Source: CAYNTC01 sp964432925 (GTDB lineage: Bacteria; Planctomycetota; Phycisphaerae; Sedimentisphaerales; Anaerobacaceae). From it: DNA of 6,672 bases. This document shows, in pieces, positions 6,410 to 6,672 of the stretch. The stretch lies in NCBI GenBank assembly GCA_964432925.1, contig CAYSPM010000144.1, positions 1 through 6,672 on the forward strand, written 5' to 3'. The notes below the pieces were generated by a model, which made no database searches, was not told the origin of the DNA, and worked only from the letters and a program-made list of their open reading frames with translations. Numbering within the stretch: position 1 is the stretch's first letter; the number at the start of each line of letters is the position of its first letter. A program made the position numbers and the translations under genes.

Positions 6410-6542
6410 ACTAGTGCTCTGTCTAAGGATAAATGATGACTGTCATTCTGAGCAAAGCGAAGAATCTCAATTGATAAGGCCAGATGCTTCGCCTTCGGCT
6501 CAGCATGACAATCCCTCAAACATCCTACGACAGAGCACTAGT
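6410..6542. mobile_element. MITE-like 133-bp palindromic element, non-coding
   Basis: The ends are perfect 14-bp terminal inverted repeats, ACTAGTGCTCTGTC at 6410-6423 and its complement at 6529-6542. They extend to 21 bp with two mismatches (6410-6430 and 6522-6542; the inner AGGAT is shared). Inside them a second, imperfect inverted repeat (6441-6467 with 6482-6510) lets nearly the whole unit fold into one long hairpin. No open reading frame or transposase fits inside, so any movement would depend on an enzyme supplied elsewhere. The outermost ACTAGT is itself palindromic, so the exact border and target duplication are ambiguous. A TA or CTAG duplication is possible, and TA would suit an IS630/Tc1-mariner type enzyme. 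Calling it a MITE is inference from structure; copy number cannot be seen here. Confidence 0.7.
6441..6510. repeat. REP-like inner inverted repeat nested in the MITE-like element
   Basis: The left arm (6441-6467) starts TGTCATTCTGAGC and contains GCGAAGAATCT. The right arm (6482-6510), read on the minus strand, starts TGTCATGCTGAGC and contains GCGAAGCATCT. The arms differ by three substitutions and a 2-nt insertion around a short loop. The motif strongly resembles a dispersed TGTCATTCTGAGC...GCGAAGAATC repeat that I recall from many environmental bacterial genomes. That recollection is not verified here. Confidence 0.6.
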
Positions 6543-6672
6543 TGATTCAGTATAAGCTCCGGTTATTTTTGTGCTCAACGATCGGCATTCTTAGACTAAA
6601 CATGTATCATTACTCAGAGTTAACTTTCGCAGTTTTGGCATGTTGTTAATCCGGACAATTGAGCCAAAAACC
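6543..6672. other. Non-coding stretch at the window end, nothing identified
   Basis: About 130 AT-rich bases follow the MITE-like element. I see no supported reading frame, tRNA, terminator hairpin or convincing promoter on either strand. It may be the upstream region of a gene beyond the window. Confidence 0.4.

Noticed and set aside
6410..6542. tRNA gene, CRISPR unit or plain terminator as an explanation for the palindromic region
   Set aside because: There is no cloverleaf or anticodon arm, no regularly spaced direct repeats, and no T tract after the stem. Nested inverted repeats with matching ends fit a transposon-derived unit better.
1..6672. A new defence, phage or secretion system
   Set aside because: All four genes belong to housekeeping or metabolic families, or to a widespread unknown family. 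No integrase, nuclease cassette, toxin-antitoxin pair or phage gene is visible.

Overview
The window holds four protein-coding genes and one small mobile-type repeat. The proteins and the repeat look most like those of an environmental, uncultured-type bacterium. The best guess is Planctomycetota (Phycisphaerae-like) or a relative in the PVC/Bacteroidota sphere. This rests on the DUF4954-type protein and the general style of the proteins. It is inference from protein character, not a phylogenetic result.

Layout. On the plus strand, a strong sigma70-type promoter (26-54) drives a SurA/PrsA-like peptidyl-prolyl isomerase with an N-terminal signal and a probable lipid-attachment cysteine (114-1316). 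It converges on a minus-strand block that reads from right to left: recJ (6233-4404), a DUF4954-family left-handed beta-helix protein of unknown function (4280-2280), and nagB, glucosamine-6-phosphate deaminase (2186-1374). The 57-bp convergent gap holds an inverted repeat that abuts the nagB stop codon and is a likely terminator. recJ and the DUF4954 gene each have a well-formed promoter of their own (17-bp spacers). nagB has a good ribosome binding site but no convincing promoter, so DUF4954-nagB is best read as a two-gene operon.

The 439 bp upstream of recJ carry no gene. They contain the recJ promoter, a leader hairpin, a perfect 10-bp palindrome, and a 133-bp imperfect palindrome (6410-6542) with 14-bp perfect terminal inverted repeats and no coding capacity. 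This last element looks like a MITE. Nested inside it is a second pair of inverted arms of a REP-like type.

Functions. The isomerase acts in envelope protein folding, RecJ in single-strand DNA degradation during recombination and repair, and NagB in amino-sugar catabolism (GlcN6P to Fru6P plus ammonia). The DUF4954 protein is the least understood part. Its coupling to nagB, and a substitution in the NagB allosteric pocket (Lys160 to Ile in E. coli numbering), are the most interesting protein-level observations. I saw no phage, CRISPR, toxin-antitoxin or defence system, and no tRNA or rRNA.
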